IMG/VR virus record: IMGVR_UViG_3300025110_000131
Location: 1 to 23,591 of that record
Strand: one strand, 5' to 3'
DNA length: 23,591 bases
Origin: a virus
The notes beneath the pieces were generated by a model. It saw nothing but the letters and a program-made list of their open reading frames with translations, ran no database searches and was not told where the DNA came from. Both the position numbers and the translations under genes were made by a program. The number at the start of each line of letters is the position of its first letter. Within the stretch, counting starts at the first letter, position 1. Below, piece by piece: positions 14,825-20,787 of this stretch.

Positions 14825-15469
14825 TTATACGCCAGTTGTAGAAACAGTGCCAGCCGCAATAGAACCCGTAGGAGCATTGAAGTGGTTGTTTATACGAACG
14901 ATTAATGGGATACCAGCGGCAGTGAAGTCGGAATTAGCGGGGTCGTCTTGTACGCCCATAATTCTTAACGCCAAAGTGTTGGTAGTTGCGATAGTGTTTA
15001 AATCTGCTGTTGCAGAAGATAAACCAGTGGAAGTAGAACCACTGTTGCCTGTTGCAAACGCAATGTTTGCAAACACAGCCGCACGAACTTCCGCTTCAGT
15101 ATTCGCAGCAGCGACTACATTAGAAGTAGCTATCTGGAATAGTTGATTTGGGTCGTCGTACACAAAGGCTTTAACAGGGTGATCACTATCTGCGCCGGAG
15201 CCCGGCCAGTAGTTTGAAAACACTGTCTCACCTGTTGTTGATGAAACGTATTCGCATCCGCCAAATACACCCAAGATAGAAACGTTACCACCAGCCGCAG
15301 CTTGTAGATCGTCAATAACGCCCGCAGCTAACGGAATAACCGCCATGCCGTGGAAAATAGGGTTTGAGTTGTCAGAAGCAATACGATACTCGGTCATTCC
15401 GCCAGACGAAACACTACTGCCTTGTCTGGAGATTGGTCGAAGGCCATAAGATGTATCTGTATTAGCCAT
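14825..15469 (-). CDS. virion head protein, possible decoration protein
   Basis: A 214-residue protein beginning MANTDTSYGLRPISRQGSSV, an opening common to abundant phage head proteins (MANTDxxxGLRP type). The body is beta-rich and Gly/Ala/Ser-rich, with YRIASDNSNPIFHGMAVIPL, GVFGGCEYVSSTTGETVF and a C-terminal IPLIVRINNHFNAPTGSIAA. No membrane segment or enzyme motif is seen. It directly precedes the major capsid gene with a good AGGAG site before its own start. A capsid decoration or minor head protein role is inferred; it might also be a second coat subunit. Confidence 0.75.
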   Translation of the reverse strand: MANTDTSYGLRPISRQGSSVSSGGMTEYRIASDNSNPIFHGMAVIPLAAGVIDDLQAAAGGNVSILGVFGGCEYVSSTTGETVFSNYWPGSGADSDHPVKAFVYDDPNQLFQIATSNVVAAANTEAEVRAAVFANIAFATGNSGSTSTGLSSATADLNTIATTNTLALRIMGVQDDPANSDFTAAGIPLIVRINNHFNAPTGSIAAGTVSTTGV

Positions 15470-15502
15470 TTATCTTTCTCCTTAGTGGGAAGGTAGTCCT
15501 AA

Positions 15503-15991
15503 CTATTTTTTTGGACCACCAAAAGTTACACGGGATTGACGGTCAGGGTTACTGATCGTCATGGTTGAATGCGCGTTCTCCCGCATCATATCCTGATCTA
15601 CGGCCTGCATCTGATCGGTATTACGTTTATTAAAGTATTCCGTTCTTTCAGCAATTGTTTCAACAGGGATGCGAGCGAGCATTAATCCACCCACTCCAAA
15701 CACACCTTCATATTTACCTGATTCAACTACCGGGGACTCAAAGTCAGGGTATTCGTCTTGACGAACAAGTTCCCAACCTTCGCGCATTTTTGCGCTGATG
15801 TTCTTACGATCATCAAATCCACGCGTTTCGGCGCGTATCCAACGATGCTTAAAACCATCCGGTGCAGGTGGTGCGTCCAACATGGACGGGGGAGCCCAAG
15901 GCTTACGAGAAGCTTGTTTTTCCCTAGTTTCATTAGCGCGAGAAGTCCGGTCGATTCCAGAACTACCAATTTGGTTGTTTGATTTTGTCAT
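15503..15991 (-). CDS. conserved head-block protein, unknown function
   Basis: A 162-residue hydrophilic protein. The N-terminus is disordered and basic (SNNQIGSSGIDRTSRANETR). The centre has a recognisable motif KHRWIRAETRGFDDRKNISA followed by KMREGWELVRQDEYPDFESP. Later residues include FGVGGLMLARIPVETIAERT and end in RVTFGGPKK. The W-R-R-D-rich motif seems familiar from proteins encoded between scaffold and capsid in marine phages (recall). Likely a minor capsid or assembly protein by position, with no catalytic motif visible. AGGAGTAATAAG precedes the start and a 4-base gap separates it from the scaffold gene, so co-translation is likely. Confidence 0.75.
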   Translation of the reverse strand: MTKSNNQIGSSGIDRTSRANETREKQASRKPWAPPSMLDAPPAPDGFKHRWIRAETRGFDDRKNISAKMREGWELVRQDEYPDFESPVVESGKYEGVFGVGGLMLARIPVETIAERTEYFNKRNTDQMQAVDQDMMRENAHSTMTISNPDRQSRVTFGGPKK

Positions 15992-15995
15992 CTTA

Positions 15996-16856
15996 TTACT
16001 CCTTCACGTATTTCGCATATTCTTCAAGCGGCACACCCAATTTCTTCGCGATTGCGACTTGGCTAGGGGTGAGTCTAACCTTTTTCCCACTATTGCGCCC
16101 AGATGGAGTTCTTGAAGCACCAACAACCGTCTGAGCGGGCCTTTTGTTGGAACTGTTTGCGCCGATATTAAACTTTTCAGAAATCCGACGATCTAGTTCA
16201 TTATAGTAGTCTTCGCCCTGCGGGTCAAACCCTTCGTCTTCGACGAGCTTTTTATGTATTCCAAAAGCCGCATAAGTCATGGCCTCGTCTTGACCAAACC
16301 AACTGTTTCGAGCCGCCCAGTTCTCTGCCTTTGGGTCAGGACGACGAGGTTGTTGAGCAGGCATTGGTTGTTGAGACTGGTGTTGAGCAGCCGCAGCTTG
16401 TTGTTGCTGATAACGCTCCTGTTGCGCTTTTGCTTGGTTTGCACGATCTTGTTGAATAGCCAAGGCCGTAAGGTTACGTTGCGCTTCAACCGTTGCCGCG
16501 CTGTCCCCCATTTCAATTGCACGAGTTAAACTAGCTTCAGCCTGAGATACCTGCGTATTAACACGATTGGTGTACTCATTAACATAGTTAGTGTCCAAGC
16601 TTTGCATACGAGTTTTAAGCGTTTCAGATTCATTCTGAACCTGCTTGGCGTAATTAAGAGCTTCTTGTTCACGCCTTTCCGCTTCACGCATTTTCTTTGT
16701 AAGACGATCAATTCTTTTTTGCGTACTTGTTTCCGCCTTAGTAAATTGATCCTCTTCAGGTGCTTCGGTTTCGGGTGCTTCGGTTTCAGAAACATCTACT
16801 TCTGTCTCCTCGGTACTGTCTAATTCTAATTCAATTTGATTTTCTTCTTCAGCCAT
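15996..16856 (-). CDS. capsid scaffolding protein
   Basis: A 286-residue highly charged protein. It has an acidic N-terminus (residues 1-40, rich in Glu/Thr), a long coiled coil (about 44-155), and a Gln-rich linker (about 145-170). A helical region follows with ENWAARNSWFGQDEAMTYAA and GEDYYNELDRRISEKF. A basic C-terminal helix carries KKVRLTPSQVAIAKKLGVPL and EEYAKYVKE. Scaffolds fill the procapsid and guide coat assembly, and the basic C-terminal helix is the usual coat-binding end. Position between co-chaperonin and capsid genes fits. No protease domain is seen, so exit by a non-proteolytic route is likely, though a protease elsewhere cannot be excluded. AGGAGGTAAAA lies before the start. 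Confidence 0.85.
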   Translation of the reverse strand: MAEEENQIELELDSTEETEVDVSETEAPETEAPEEDQFTKAETSTQKRIDRLTKKMREAERREQEALNYAKQVQNESETLKTRMQSLDTNYVNEYTNRVNTQVSQAEASLTRAIEMGDSAATVEAQRNLTALAIQQDRANQAKAQQERYQQQQAAAAQHQSQQPMPAQQPRRPDPKAENWAARNSWFGQDEAMTYAAFGIHKKLVEDEGFDPQGEDYYNELDRRISEKFNIGANSSNKRPAQTVVGASRTPSGRNSGKKVRLTPSQVAIAKKLGVPLEEYAKYVKE

Positions 16857-16865
16857 TTTTACCTC

Positions 16866-17318
16866 CTAGAAATGAAGAACGTCTTCAGGGGATGATATTT
16901 TTGCAAGGACTTCATCATCATTAAGAATCCTCACTTCACCACCTTCAATTCTAAAACGGGAACCAGCATACCGGGCAAACATCACCCAGCTACCCTTTTC
17001 GCACCAAGGACCGTCCGGAAATTTATCGGTGTCCTTATAAGCCAGTTCTCCTACTTTGAGAACGTAACCAACTTGCGTTGAAACTGCATTGTCTTCGATA
17101 ATTTTATCAGGAAGATAAATACCGCTCTCCGTTTTTCCTTTGCCGCGATAGGGCAAAATAAGAAGCCGCCACCCAGTGGGAGAAGGCATTCTATCTAGGA
17201 GGGATTGCCCGATTGCATCGGGGTCTAACACTCTATCAGACTTTTCTTTGTAAGCCTGTGATATGTCTTCAACAGCATCTTTTACTGCTGATAAGTTTAT
17301 TTTCTGCGTCTCAGTCAT
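16866..17318 (-). CDS. GroES-like co-chaperonin (Cpn10 fold)
   Basis: A 150-residue protein whose residues about 46-142 match the Cpn10 pattern: PTGWRLLILPYRGKGKTESG, GIYLPDKI, then VGYVLKVGELAY, GSWVMFARYAG and VRILNDDEVLAKIS. Residues about 58-70 (GKGKTESGIYLP) correspond to the mobile loop, with IYL at the place of the IVL tripeptide that contacts GroEL in bacterial GroES. About 45 N-terminal residues are extra relative to the roughly 95-residue host protein. Phage precedents such as T4 gp31 replace GroES for folding the capsid protein. Placement directly before scaffold and two genes before the capsid genes supports the same job. The partner would be the host GroEL, as no GroEL is seen here. 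Confidence 0.82.
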   Translation of the reverse strand: MTETQKINLSAVKDAVEDISQAYKEKSDRVLDPDAIGQSLLDRMPSPTGWRLLILPYRGKGKTESGIYLPDKIIEDNAVSTQVGYVLKVGELAYKDTDKFPDGPWCEKGSWVMFARYAGSRFRIEGGEVRILNDDEVLAKISSPEDVLHF

Positions 17319-17508
17319 TTGAACGCTCCTGTTTGTCTAGCAGGCCCTTGAGTTCCTGTTCCACGTGATTTAGACATTCTAAGTTGCCCATAAGCTCACG
17401 ATATTGCTCCATTGACTTAACATTTCCATAGATCATTAAGTCTGTTACACCCTGACGCCTTTCTCTCAAGATTCGAAAGACTGCTTCGGCGGTGTGTATT
17501 TCGTCCAT
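17311..17508 (-). CDS. small conserved helical protein, unknown function
   Basis: A 65-residue protein (MDEIHTAEAVFRILRERRQG) predicted almost wholly helical, with no Cys cluster or membrane segment beyond a lone Cys in GNLECLNHVE. It ends in a Lys/Glu-rich coiled stretch (EQELKGLLDKQERSND). Its 3' end overlaps the co-chaperonin start by 8 bases. It looks like a compact helical-hairpin assembly factor of the kind that recurs near marine phage head genes, but the function is unknown to me. It is the first gene after the structured gap, so it would be the first read if that gap starts a transcript. Confidence 0.75.
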   Translation of the reverse strand: MDEIHTAEAVFRILRERRQGVTDLMIYGNVKSMEQYRELMGNLECLNHVEQELKGLLDKQERSND

Positions 17509-17612
17509 TCATACCTCGCATATCATCTAACAATTTATGATAATGTCCTAGCACAGTTTATATAGGATATGCTAGGACAAAGTATAAAGATATGCGAGTT
17601 AACTTAAAACCC
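17509..17612 (-). promoter_or_regulatory. noncoding gap with nested inverted repeats
   Basis: This is one of the few gene-free gaps in a tightly packed region. A 10-base perfect inverted repeat (CTCGCATATC at 17515-17524 with GATATGCGAG at 17589-17598) encloses a 9-base one (GTCCTAGCA at 17545-17553 with TGCTAGGAC at 17570-17578, 16-base loop). A smaller TATCAT/ATGATA pair (17521-17526 and 17537-17542) overlaps the outer arm and could form an alternative fold. No U-run follows, so it is not a classic terminator. A weak promoter-like TATACT (minus strand 17586-17581) lacks a good -35. It could be an operator, RNA structure or processing site between the lysis and head blocks. Confidence 0.5.
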
Positions 17613-18068
17613 TTAAACCATTAGTTCAAAATGAGGCCCATCAATAAAAGGACGCCTGCCTTCGCTACGACGCAAATCTATGTACGCATTCATAGCTTCT
17701 TCCATTGTACCATTCCACTCACGAATATCTGGGATATGCCATGCAGCGCCCCAACGAATACCAACTCCAGCAGCTTCAGCACCTTCTTTCATAGCATCAG
17801 CAAGATCATCGTACAAATTCAATTCCCACGACCCTCTTGATCCAATATAGGCCATGAGGTCCACGGCGTGACCGCCAAGATGTTTTGATTTCATGGTTTT
17901 ACTTGCGCCTTTAGCAACAAGTTCTCGCTGTTCTTCCATAGTTCGTAACCCGCAGATCACGCCAAAATCAATCTTTGTGACGGCGATAGCATAGTCAACG
18001 ACTGCGATCAGCCCGACATCTACTCCCTCCAGCCTGTCTCGACTTCGTTTAGATAGTTTAAATGTCAT
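17613..18068 (-). CDS. endolysin, M15-type zinc peptidase (L-Ala-D-Glu / D-Ala-D-Ala class)
   Basis: A 151-residue single-domain enzyme, expected to cut the peptide stems of peptidoglycan at the end of infection. Metal-site motifs of the M15 family are visible: SKHLGGHAVDL gives H63 and D70, and PHFEL near the end gives H146. The intervening region carries GVGIRWGAAWHIPDI, matching the family's Trp/Gly-rich strand. The N-terminal helix SKRSRDRLEGVDVGLIAVVD and the CGLRTMEEQRELVAKGAS segment also fit the VanY/T5-endolysin-like fold. There is no signal peptide, so access to the wall would depend on the holins encoded upstream. AAGGGG precedes the start. Fine substrate specificity cannot be read from sequence alone. 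Confidence 0.88.
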   Translation of the reverse strand: MTFKLSKRSRDRLEGVDVGLIAVVDYAIAVTKIDFGVICGLRTMEEQRELVAKGASKTMKSKHLGGHAVDLMAYIGSRGSWELNLYDDLADAMKEGAEAAGVGIRWGAAWHIPDIREWNGTMEEAMNAYIDLRRSEGRRPFIDGPHFELMV

Positions 18069-18145
18069 TTTGTTTTCCCCTTGTAATACAAAACTCCGAA
18101 CAGCTTGTATTTAATTCTGTAGTATAGGTTTATTATTACGGTCAT
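18065..18145 (-). CDS. 26-residue basic peptide, possible coupled gene ahead of endolysin
   Basis: The ATG overlaps the previous stop (ATGA) and the TGA overlaps the endolysin ATG (ATGA), so the frame bridges the two genes exactly, with GGAGGTAAAAAT before its start. The peptide is MTVIINLYYRIKYKLFGVLY followed by a basic tail. It is amphipathic/basic and short. It may be a real membrane-active peptide, or its reading may simply deliver ribosomes to the endolysin start. Both overlaps and a good ribosome site favour translation; the tiny size keeps confidence moderate. Confidence 0.5.
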   Translation of the reverse strand: MTVIINLYYRIKYKLFGVLYYKGKTK

Positions 18146-18306
18146 ATTTTTACCTCCAAACACGCCACAGCAATCCCATTATGAGTTACCATAACCTCCG
18201 CACGTTTTCTATTTGTTTCGCATTCAGTCTTAGTTTCGTAAACAGCCAACTGAAAATGATCTACGGGCTGTCCTGATATTAACTGCATCCAAACCAGTAC
18301 CCACAT
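18142..18306 (-). CDS. 54-residue protein with N-terminal hydrophobic segment, unlisted small gene
   Basis: The product starts MWVLVWMQLISGQPVDHFQL and ends in VTHNGIAVACLEVKI. An N-terminal hydrophobic segment of about 11 residues is followed by a charged region with two Cys (TECETNRKRAEVM and VACLEV). The pattern looks like a small exported or anchored domain with a possible disulfide and is reminiscent of hypothetical proteins in marine phage lysis regions (recall only). It starts 10 bases after the upstream stop, and its TGA overlaps the ATG of the next tiny gene (ATGA). The context suggests a lysis accessory; spanin function is not supported by a lipobox or clear coiled coil. Confidence 0.65.
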   Translation of the reverse strand: MWVLVWMQLISGQPVDHFQLAVYETKTECETNRKRAEVMVTHNGIAVACLEVKI

Positions 18307-18315
18307 TATCTTTTT

Positions 18316-18519
18316 TTAACCATTCGATCTGCCGCCTACATAACCACCGACAACACCAATTACTCCAGTAAGTGACATTTGAAGTAAACCTATGATGCTT
18401 TCGTCTAACGCACCACCATGTTCATTTGCCATTTGAAATTCATCTACGACTATAAGTCCAAGAATGCCCATCAGACCCACAACCATAATTAATACTGTTA
18501 TATCTTTAATATATTTCAT
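18316..18519 (-). CDS. small two-helix membrane protein, Gly-rich
   Basis: A 67-residue protein with hydrophobic segments at about 7-26 (ITVLIMVVGLMGILGLIVV) and 42-63 (IIGLLQMSLTGVIGVVGGYV), joined by a polar loop with HGGALDES. The second helix has closely spaced Gly residues typical of tight helix packing. It lies between the second holin-like gene and tiny genes leading into the endolysin. It is likely an inner-membrane component of the lysis cassette, possibly another holin/antiholin subunit. I recognise no named family. Confidence 0.75.
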   Translation of the reverse strand: MKYIKDITVLIMVVGLMGILGLIVVDEFQMANEHGGALDESIIGLLQMSLTGVIGVVGGYVGGRSNG

Positions 18520-18526
18520 TTACTAC

Positions 18527-18826
18527 TCACTTTTTGTTTGCAAGAGAAGAGCCTGTTAGAATTGCTCCAAATGCTAGATGAAACAACCCACCACCCAGAA
18601 GTGTAAATGGATCGTGCTGTCCTGTTAGCTTCTTCATCAATTCCATTTGAACCATTGGCTCCTTAGTTGAATTTATAATCTCCATAAATTGGGAGATGTC
18701 TGGTCTGTTTAATCCCCACCAAACTGGGCAAAATAGAAAGTCATAAAAGCAAATGACTAAATAAAATATAAGTGCGGTCCAACGCCACGTTATTGTACTT
18801 TTTTCATGTGCGGTTAGCTTCTCCAT
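18527..18826 (-). CDS. second holin-like protein, two membrane helices
   Basis: A 99-residue protein with a charged N-terminus (MEKLTAHEKSTITWRW), a first membrane segment (about 16-37, ALIFYLVICFYDFLFCPVWW), a soluble loop, and a second segment (about 73-95) with the motif PFTLLGGGLFHLAFGAILTG. The DFxxxPVxW plus PxTLxGGGLFHLAFGAIL pattern is one I associate with holins of marine and other phages; this is recall and not a search. It begins directly at the stop of the 33-residue peptide gene, showing operon-level coupling. Two holin-type proteins in one cassette may mean a holin/antiholin pair or two membrane-lesion systems. Confidence 0.72.
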   Translation of the reverse strand: MEKLTAHEKSTITWRWTALIFYLVICFYDFLFCPVWWGLNRPDISQFMEIINSTKEPMVQMELMKKLTGQHDPFTLLGGGLFHLAFGAILTGSSLANKK

Positions 18827-18928
18827 TTAAAGACAGGGTGGTGTACACATAGCTTTATTAACTCCATAAATCATAACAACAAAAAGTATTGCCAATCCTA
18901 ATCCAATCCAAATCCATTTATTTTTCAT
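18827..18928 (-). CDS. 33-residue single-helix membrane peptide, unlisted small gene
   Basis: The ATG overlaps the holin stop (ATGA), and the TAA directly abuts the ATG of the next gene, so the frame exactly fills the space between two real genes. The peptide is a short basic head (MKNK), a hydrophobic helix (WIWIGLGLAILFVVMIYGV) and a Cys/Pro tail (NKAMCTPPCL). It is therefore a single-pass membrane peptide with a small periplasmic tail carrying two Cys. A lysis accessory role (pinholin-like, antiholin or spanin-like) fits the context but is not shown. No lipobox is present. Too short for common gene callers. Confidence 0.68.
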   Translation of the reverse strand: MKNKWIWIGLGLAILFVVMIYGVNKAMCTPPCL

Positions 18929-19302
18929 TTAGAAACCTTTTTAACCTTCTCAAATGACCTCATACCAGCCAAACCGAGCATACCTGTTAAAATAGGCATC
19001 ATCACAGCCATATCTGCTTGAGGTATAACAAACCCAAACCCTGCACAAATTGGAGAGAGTAAGAAGTTTACAAATAAACCTAAAACGCACACATATCCGC
19101 ATAATGGCCTCCAAGACGCCTGAAACCAATTTCCCTGTGCTTCAGCCTTGTTTACCGCTAACTGCGCTAACATGGCCTCCTGTGCGTGCCTATCAGCCAT
19201 TGTGCTAATATCATGCGCAAGTTGTGCAGCTTTATCTTTGTCTTGAACAAACTTACCAACAATCTCAGTTGCTGGGCCTATTAAAGAACTAATTATACTC
19301 AT
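18925..19302 (-). CDS. holin candidate, GTA 3TM holin type
   Basis: A 125-residue protein resembling the 3TM holin family described for gene-transfer-agent release. It has an N-terminal amphipathic helix (SLIGPATEIVGKFVQDKDKA), a charged Ala/His/Glu-rich helix, and the hallmark segment NWFQASWRPLCGYVCVLGLF at about residues 58-77. Hydrophobic stretches lie at about 67-88 and 98-114, and the C-terminal tail is basic. Holins accumulate in the inner membrane and permeabilise it to release or activate the endolysin. The gene overlaps both neighbours by ATGA and lies a few genes before the M15 endolysin. Family call is from the WRP...GY motif and overall layout; it could alternatively act as an antiholin to the second holin-like protein. 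Confidence 0.75.
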   Translation of the reverse strand: MSIISSLIGPATEIVGKFVQDKDKAAQLAHDISTMADRHAQEAMLAQLAVNKAEAQGNWFQASWRPLCGYVCVLGLFVNFLLSPICAGFGFVIPQADMAVMMPILTGMLGLAGMRSFEKVKKVSK

Positions 19303-19658
19303 TTACCCTCCTCTCTATCATCATAAGTAATTGATGCTTTCTTCTTATCTGCCTTTGCAGAGTAAGCATTGAACCCCATAAACGCAGCAACAACACCAGA
19401 CGCTGCTATCACATAAACAGAGGCAATGTCTGTTATAAGAGAAGCAGCTTTGTCAAAGCCAAGCACCGAAGCAAGCAATATAATAAGTGGATACAAAAGC
19501 ATTCCAGCCAAAGCAAACCCGGTAAACCTACGTTCCGCATTGCGCTTGAGGTCCCGGTCAACCATCTCAAGCCTACGATCTTCTAAGGCAAGACGATTCC
19601 ATTCTTTTCTATCTATATAGCCGTTAGAGTCTAAATCAGCTTTATCAAACTCAGTCAT
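19299..19658 (-). CDS. EF-hand membrane protein, holin-cassette member
   Basis: A 119-residue protein joining a canonical EF-hand calcium loop to membrane helices. The loop is D8-x-D10-x-N12-G13-x-I15-D16-x-x-E19, with every liganding position filled. A charged Arg/Glu-rich helix follows (about 20-45), then two hydrophobic segments (about 46-67, FTGFALAGMLLYPLIILLAS, and 77-98), and a basic/acidic tail. It sits between the anchored protein and the 3TM holin, overlapping the latter by ATGA. Topology and context suggest a holin, antiholin or lysis regulator at the inner membrane, with calcium or another divalent ion as a possible ligand. The role is inference; the EF-hand loop is read directly from the sequence. 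Only one EF-hand is present, so pairing would have to come from oligomerisation. Confidence 0.8.
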   Translation of the reverse strand: MTEFDKADLDSNGYIDRKEWNRLALEDRRLEMVDRDLKRNAERRFTGFALAGMLLYPLIILLASVLGFDKAASLITDIASVYVIAASGVVAAFMGFNAYSAKADKKKASITYDDREEGK

Positions 19659-19770
19659 TTACCTTCCTCGCGTATGCTATAGCAAGTTTTCGTTCTACTG
19701 TTATTATAACTACTTTTCCACGTTTGTCATATACAACGTATTTTCCTAATTTATTTTGGTATAATCTCAC
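19651..19770 (-). CDS. 39-residue basic protein, GTG start, unlisted small gene
   Basis: This frame fills what would otherwise be a 108-base gap. It begins with GTG overlapping the upstream stop (GTGA) and ends with TGA eight bases inside the next gene. The product reads (M)RLYQNKLGKYVVYDKRGK, continuing VVIITVERKLAIAYARKVND. The alternation of a two-strand hairpin and a helix looks like a folded small domain rather than random translation, and the exact fit between neighbours supports coding. No family recognised. It lacks a membrane helix, unlike its neighbours. The weak points are the GTG start and the absence of a clear ribosome site. Confidence 0.55.
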   Translation of the reverse strand: MRLYQNKLGKYVVYDKRGKVVIITVERKLAIAYARKVND

Positions 19771-20234
19771 CCATTAGCCCACCGATCTGCACCCCAAATC
19801 AAAAGGGCAGTTCCTGCCGCAAAAAGCACAACACCGAGGACAACCGACAAAATATAAAACACACGGTCTCTGTGAGCAGCTTGAGCTTCCAGAGCTTCCT
19901 TCTGCCGAACACGCGCAGCGGCGGTTTCTCGTACCACCAACGCCCACATATCAGGTGGCCCGTACAAGCGGCAGGCGGACCTCAATTCCTCTTGAGCTTG
20001 CTTGTGCGCCATCTTTGCCTGCGCTATGGCAAAGCCTTCTTCTTCGCTGGACGTAAGCCTGCCCAGCGGTCCTTTGTGTTTTCCAGATTCTGCTAAATTT
20101 ATATCAGCTTCTAACTTGGCAAGTCTACCAAACGCGGGAAGCAGGGCGTGTGTATCTTTTCCTGCCTTAATAGCTGCGCTTATGCCGCCTGCTATTTTTG
20201 TGACAGCACCCGCCAAGGCCAATACCTCAATCAT
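19767..20234 (-). CDS. C-terminally membrane-anchored protein, conserved in marine phages
   Basis: A 155-residue product. I place the start at the ATG giving MIEVLALAGAVTKIAGG, because AAGGGG lies 8 bases before it; the GTG three codons upstream would sit directly on that ribosome site. Residues 1-25 form a hydrophobic/Gly-rich helix. The middle is charged and helical, with the motif CRLYGPPDMWALVVRETAAA followed by an Arg/Ala/Glu-rich helix, and a membrane segment (about residues 125-147, VFYILSVVLGVVLFAAG) ends the protein. The LYGPPDMW type of motif seems familiar from hypothetical proteins beside phage lysis genes, but no function is known to me. Position at the head of the lysis cassette suggests an inner-membrane role in lysis or its timing. 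It overlaps the next small gene (GTGA). Confidence 0.8.
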   Translation of the reverse strand: MIEVLALAGAVTKIAGGISAAIKAGKDTHALLPAFGRLAKLEADINLAESGKHKGPLGRLTSSEEEGFAIAQAKMAHKQAQEELRSACRLYGPPDMWALVVRETAAARVRQKEALEAQAAHRDRVFYILSVVLGVVLFAAGTALLIWGADRWANG

Positions 20235-20301
20235 GCTAAACACCCCTTTCTTTTAAAAGGCACTATAACATGTGTATAACTTTTTAAAAAGTTAGAAAGG
20301 G

Positions 20302-20505
20302 CTAAGAGGGATAACCTATGTAACTTTTTCCGCGGATCGCGGCACCCGCTCCACGCATAGTCATCTTTTTAGGTTTGCTCGTATCAGCCATAGGAGCCGG
20401 AGCCGACTTGCCGTATGGAATGCGGCCTTGGCCTTTAATGTCCGCATAGCTAACCGCTTCAGGTGTTTTACCCGGCGCGGAGCCGTTTACTCTTACTTTA
20501 GCCAT
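20302..20505 (-). CDS. small Pro/Gly/Lys-rich protein, unknown function
   Basis: A 67-residue product starting MAKVRVNGSAPGKTPEAVSY. It overlaps the stop of the upstream gene by one base and has AAGGGG upstream as a ribosome site. It is basic, rich in Gly, Pro, Ala and Lys, with no predicted membrane helix and no Cys, and ends in RGKSYIGYPS. Composition suggests a small flexible, possibly virion-associated or nucleic-acid-binding protein, but that is inference. No family recognised. It is followed by a roughly 67-base gap containing only an AT-rich palindrome, before the membrane-protein run starts. Confidence 0.72.
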   Translation of the reverse strand: MAKVRVNGSAPGKTPEAVSYADIKGQGRIPYGKSAPAPMADTSKPKKMTMRGAGAAIRGKSYIGYPS

Positions 20506-20768
20506 TATCTTGGCCCCTTTCTTTTAGATTTAGTTTTCTTAGGACTATCTGGAAGAGACTTTGAAGCTCGTTCCATGTCTTTTGTAGAAACACGAGCAGA
20601 CTTTGATAAAGCTTTCGCACCCATGTTCTTTATGCCTTGAGCAATAAGATTACCGGGTCCTCCAACGGAGGCACCAATAGCCGCTCCCAAACCGCGGCCA
20701 GCATTTCCACCATCGTTACGTAAAGTCTCTTTTGTGTAATCTTCTTTTGAAGGATAAGTATCTGCCAT
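20505..20768 (-). CDS. small basic protein, unknown function (after portal)
   Basis: The product has 87 residues, starting MADTYPSKEDYTKETLRND. The start is chosen because AAAGGAGCAAAATA lies directly before this ATG. A longer frame beginning at a TTG 48 bases upstream would overlap the promoter candidate and has no ribosome site. The middle contains a Gly/Ala/Ile-rich stretch (GRGLGAAIGASVGGPGNLIA) that could be a glycine-zipper-like hydrophobic helix. The C-terminus is strongly basic (PKKTKSKRKGPR). Its stop overlaps the next start by one base (TAATG), indicating translational coupling. I do not recognise the family. A minor virion or membrane-associated role is possible but unproven. Confidence 0.75.
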   Translation of the reverse strand: MADTYPSKEDYTKETLRNDGGNAGRGLGAAIGASVGGPGNLIAQGIKNMGAKALSKSARVSTKDMERASKSLPDSPKKTKSKRKGPR

Positions 20769-20787
20769 TATTTTGCTCCTTTGTTTA

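Noticed and set aside
20278-20293. Palindrome AACTTTTTAAAAAGTT after the post-portal gene pair.
   Set aside because: Pure AT pairing with no GC stem or U-run is too weak for a terminator; a chance AT palindrome is likely.
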